Assembly: GCF_030209435.1 (NCBI RefSeq)
Contig: NZ_JARVRX010000010.1
Coordinates: 186,001-250,000, forward strand
Reading direction: 5' to 3'
Origin: Mycolicibacterium sp. lyk4-40-TYG-92
GTDB lineage: Bacteria > Actinomycetota > Actinomycetes > Mycobacteriales > Mycobacteriaceae
DNA length: 64,000 nucleotides
The notes under the pieces are model-generated. The model had not been told where the DNA came from. It saw only the letters and a program-made list of their open reading frames with translations, and did not search any database. The position numbers were made by a program, and so were the translations under genes. Positions 61,462-64,000 of this stretch are shown piece by piece. Position 1 is the first letter of the stretch, and each line of letters opens with the position of its first letter.

Positions 61462-62234
61462 GTGGTCTTCCATCGTGCGATGCGCTGCTGATGCTCGTCG
61501 TCGTGATGAGCCAGCGGCTGCATCGCCGCAGCCATGGCGAGCGTGGAATCCAGCGAGCCGGTGATCGATTCCTGCAGGAGCCGTTTGGCCATCCGCAGCG
61601 CGTGCGGTGGATTGGCTGCAATGCGTTCGGCCAGGGCTTGCGCTTCGGCGAGCAGATCATCGTGGGCGACAACCCGGCTGACCAGACCCCAGTCCAGCGC
61701 GGTGATCGCGTCGATGCGTTCCCCGGTGAAGGTGAGTTCGGCTGCACGGGAGTAGCCGATGGCGCGGGGCAGAAACCACGTCCCCCCGTCTCCGGGAATC
61801 AAGCCGAGTTGCACGAAACTCTCGGCGAACGAGGCTCGCTCCGACGCAATACGGATGTCGCACATCATGGCCAGGTCACACCCGGCGCCGATAGCGGCAC
61901 CGTTGACCGCCGCGATCGCGGGAACTTCCAGGCGATCCATGGCGCGCGGAATCCGTTGGATCCCATCGATGTAGGCGCGCCGCTGGTCGATGGGGTCGAG
62001 GCCGAACATGCCGCGTCCGTCAGCCATTTCCTTGACGTTGCCGCCGGCCGAGAAAATCTTGCCGGCACCGGTGACGATGACCACCCGGATCGCGCTGTCA
62101 CGGTTGGCCGCATCGACGTGTGCCTCGAAGGCGGCGATGACAGCGGGATCGGAGATCGCGTTCCCCGCCTCCGGGACATTGATTGTCCAGAGCTGGATCG
62201 GACCGTCTGTGCTGACCTGTACGGGCGGGTTCAC
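61458..62234 (-). CDS. crotonase/enoyl-CoA hydratase-isomerase family protein
   Basis: A 258-residue crotonase. Oxyanion-hole segments are KIFSAGGNVKEM and NGAAIGAGCDLAMMCDIRIA. The two Glu residues of classical hydratases are replaced: the first position is Phe (ESFVQLGL) and the second is Asp (PGDGG). So it may isomerise, hydrolyse or open a ring rather than hydrate. GTG start overlaps the aldehyde dehydrogenase stop (GTGA). Confidence 0.87.
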   Translation of the reverse strand: MNPPVQVSTDGPIQLWTINVPEAGNAISDPAVIAAFEAHVDAANRDSAIRVVIVTGAGKIFSAGGNVKEMADGRGMFGLDPIDQRRAYIDGIQRIPRAMDRLEVPAIAAVNGAAIGAGCDLAMMCDIRIASERASFAESFVQLGLIPGDGGTWFLPRAIGYSRAAELTFTGERIDAITALDWGLVSRVVAHDDLLAEAQALAERIAANPPHALRMAKRLLQESITGSLDSTLAMAAAMQPLAHHDDEHQQRIARWKTT

Positions 62235-63655
62235 CGTGCATCCTTGAGTTGGAGGGACTTCGTCTGCAGATACTCTTCGAACCCGAGGCGGCCCAGTTCG
62301 CGGCCGATACCCGACTTCTTATAGCCGCCGAAGGGGGCCAGCGGGTTGTAGGGACCACCATTGATGTCCAGTTGTCCGGTCTGCACCCCACGGGCAAAAG
62401 CGATCGCCGTGTCGTCGTCGGCGGCCCATACCGCCCCGGACAGCCCGTACGGCGTGCCATTGGCAATGCGCAGCGCATCGTCGGCGTCGGCGTAGGGGAT
62501 GACCGCCAACACGGGACCGAACACTTCTTCTTGGCCGAGTTCGGAGTCCGGGTCGACGTCCGCGAATACCGTTGGTGCAACGAAGAACCCGACGTCACGG
62601 ACCGGTTCGGGACCGCCCACCAGCAGTCGGGCACCGTCGCCCTGGGCCCGCTCGATGAATCCGCGCACCGTGTCGAACTGCGACCGTGACGCCGATGGTC
62701 CGATGCGAGTGGCGGGGTCCCAGGGGTCACCGACGGTGTAGCGGCCCACGGCCGCTTCGATCAGCTCGAGTGCCTCGCGGTAGCGGTTGTGCGGCACCAG
62801 CATTCGGGTCCAGGCCATGCAGGTCTGGCCGCCGTTGAGGAACGCGTTGCCTACCCCCACCTTGACCGCGGTGGCCAGATCGGCGCCGTCGAGAATGACA
62901 TTGGCGGACTTTCCACCCAGTTCCAGGGCAACCTTCTTGATTGACTGACCCGCCAATTCGCCGACCCGGGCACCGACCGTGGTGGACCCGGTGAAGGAGA
63001 CGAAGTCGACGTCCGGGTGGCAGGCAAGGCGCTCACCGATGACTCGTCCCGGCCCGGAGACGATATTGAGCACGCCGGGAGGCAGGCCGGCATCCTCGCA
63101 CGCCTCAACGAACGCGAACACGGACAGTGGCGCCTCGTTGCTCGGTTTGAGCACCACGGTGCAGCCGGCCGCGATGGCGGGGAGGACTTTGGCGACTACT
63201 TGATAAAGCGGGTAATTCCACGGGGTGATGGCAGCGACGACACCATAAGGCTCGCGTAGTACCAGTGAATTACCCATGCGCTCTTCGAACTCGAAGCTCT
63301 CGAGTACCGCGGCGAAGCCGTTGGCCACCGCCAGCGGCACCTGAGTTTGCACCGTTTGCGCGATCCGGACCGGCGCACCCATCTCGCGGGTGATGATTTC
63401 GGCGATATCCGGCAGGCGCTTCTCGAGCGCCGCGATGACCCGTGCCAAACGATCTCTGCGTTCGGGTACCGAGATGAGCGGGTCGAATGCGCGGCGTGCG
63501 GCGGCCACCGCGACGTCCACATCGGCCTCGTTGCCGTTGGGAACGTGCCCGATCACGGCTTCGGTCGCGGGGTCGACGACATCGATGACACCCCGGCCGG
63601 CAGGTGTGACCCACTGGCCGTCGATGAAGAGGTGGGAGCGCTGGTAGAGCTGCAT
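62231..63655 (-). CDS. NAD(P)-dependent aldehyde dehydrogenase
   Basis: A 474-residue ALDH. Family motifs: ITPWNYPLYQVVAKVLPAIA, GSTTVGARVGEL, the general base Glu in ALELGGKSANVIL and catalytic Cys in NGGQTCMAWTR, then EEVFGPVLAVIPY. It would oxidise an aldehyde to an acid, possibly the product of the neighbouring alcohol dehydrogenase. ATG at 63655 has AAAGGA at the proper distance; an ATG at 63661 overlaps that site. It is 16 bases after the alcohol dehydrogenase. Confidence 0.92.
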   Translation of the reverse strand: MQLYQRSHLFIDGQWVTPAGRGVIDVVDPATEAVIGHVPNGNEADVDVAVAAARRAFDPLISVPERRDRLARVIAALEKRLPDIAEIITREMGAPVRIAQTVQTQVPLAVANGFAAVLESFEFEERMGNSLVLREPYGVVAAITPWNYPLYQVVAKVLPAIAAGCTVVLKPSNEAPLSVFAFVEACEDAGLPPGVLNIVSGPGRVIGERLACHPDVDFVSFTGSTTVGARVGELAGQSIKKVALELGGKSANVILDGADLATAVKVGVGNAFLNGGQTCMAWTRMLVPHNRYREALELIEAAVGRYTVGDPWDPATRIGPSASRSQFDTVRGFIERAQGDGARLLVGGPEPVRDVGFFVAPTVFADVDPDSELGQEEVFGPVLAVIPYADADDALRIANGTPYGLSGAVWAADDDTAIAFARGVQTGQLDINGGPYNPLAPFGGYKKSGIGRELGRLGFEEYLQTKSLQLKDAR

Positions 63656-63671
63656 GTTCATCCTTTGTCGA

Positions 63672-64000
63672 TCAGGGCGTGATGCTGGCGCGGACATCGC
63701 GTTTGCCTTCGGCGGCAGCGAATGCATCGTTGATGTTGTCGAGCGAATACGTTGCCGCTGCGAGGCGGTCGAAGGGCAACTGGTGCTGATGACTTTCCAA
63801 GAAGTTCAGCGCGCGGGAGAGCACCGCCGGGTCGTACAGGGAAACGCCGACCATGGTTTTGTTCGTGAAGACGAACCGCGACGGGTCGAATGGGAAGGTT
63901 CGGCCGACGTTGATGTTGCCGATTTCGGCGTAGCGGCCGAACTGTCCGAGCATCTGCAGACCCTCTTCGATCGCCGAGGGGTGCCCGACGACTTCGACGA
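63672..64000 (-). CDS. zinc-type alcohol dehydrogenase, C-terminal part
   Basis: The last 109 codons of a medium-chain dehydrogenase; the gene runs off the right window edge. Visible segments are VVEVVGHPSAIEEGLQMLGQ, FGRYAEIGNINVGRTFPFDP and a tail with YSLDNINDAFAAAEGKRDVR, which fits the cofactor-domain end of Zn-ADH/threonine-dehydrogenase-like enzymes. It is the first gene seen of the minus-strand operon and would feed aldehyde to the ALDH. Confidence 0.82.
   Translation of the reverse strand, partial: VEVVGHPSAIEEGLQMLGQFGRYAEIGNINVGRTFPFDPSRFVFTNKTMVGVSLYDPAVLSRALNFLESHQHQLPFDRLAAATYSLDNINDAFAAAEGKRDVRASITP

Noticed and set aside
47117..64000. Intact prophage or integrative element
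   Set aside because: No integrase, excisionase, structural or replication gene and no repeat of the tRNA 3' end inside the window.

Overview
The window is chromosomal DNA of a high-GC actinobacterium, almost certainly a fast-growing Mycobacterium (Mycolicibacterium). The first 47 kb follow the gene order that I recall from the M. tuberculosis Rv3224-Rv3193c block: sigH-rshA, a biotinyl-carrier protein, pdtaS, whiB1, a lipid kinase, entC-gpm2, a ParA-like ATPase, rhlE, TB9.4-like DUF3107, moeZ, lipV, adnA-adnB, a K+ channel, nudC, a mycoredoxin, uvrD2, whiB7, a UbiB kinase, an E1-like protein, a zinc protease, a PDZ-Lon protease, a UPF0182 protein and an initiator tRNA. Homology statements come from recognising family sequences, not from a search.

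Layout. 1-3.9 kb: stress regulators SigH/RshA, 24-residue ribosomal protein bL37, the sensor kinase PdtaS and WhiB1. 4-10.5 kb: lipid kinase, YchJ-like protein, a stand-alone type II dehydroquinase, and a coupled pair of a degenerate class III cyclase and a mechanosensitive channel with a cyclic-nucleotide-binding-like tail. 10.5-22.7 kb: isochorismate synthase, phosphatase, ParA-like ATPase, RhlE helicase, ferritin-like and membrane proteins, TetR and MoeZ. 22.8-25.6 kb: a tightly coupled nucleobase operon (NCS1 permease, yeast-type cytosine deaminase, isopenicillin-N-synthase-like oxygenase) that interrupts the usual order. 25.6-39 kb: DNA repair and redox block (alkyltransferase-like protein, AdnAB, NudC, Mrx1, UvrD2) ending in the antibiotic-response regulator whiB7 with a long leader. 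39-47 kb: UbiB/E1-like/protease group, then tRNA-fMet.

47.2-64 kb: an accessory region starting just after the tRNA. It opens with remnants of a PucR-type regulator and of a flavin reductase, then holds a probable steroid or steroid-like catabolic cluster: 3-ketosteroid dehydrogenase, 9-alpha-hydroxylase oxygenase KshA, several uncharacterised proteins, two SDRs, an alpha/beta hydrolase, an NTF2-like protein, a paired acyl-CoA dehydrogenase set, a crotonase, an aldehyde dehydrogenase and an alcohol dehydrogenase running off the right edge. Most of the minus-strand genes overlap by 4 bases, so they form a translationally coupled operon; a TetR gene and a divergent inverted-repeat operator candidate sit at its end.

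Structural elements of note: a 24-bp in-frame tandem repeat (five copies) between mrx1 and uvrD2, and two copies of a long intergenic hairpin (near 20.53 and 39.03 kb) whose inner stem shows compensatory base changes.
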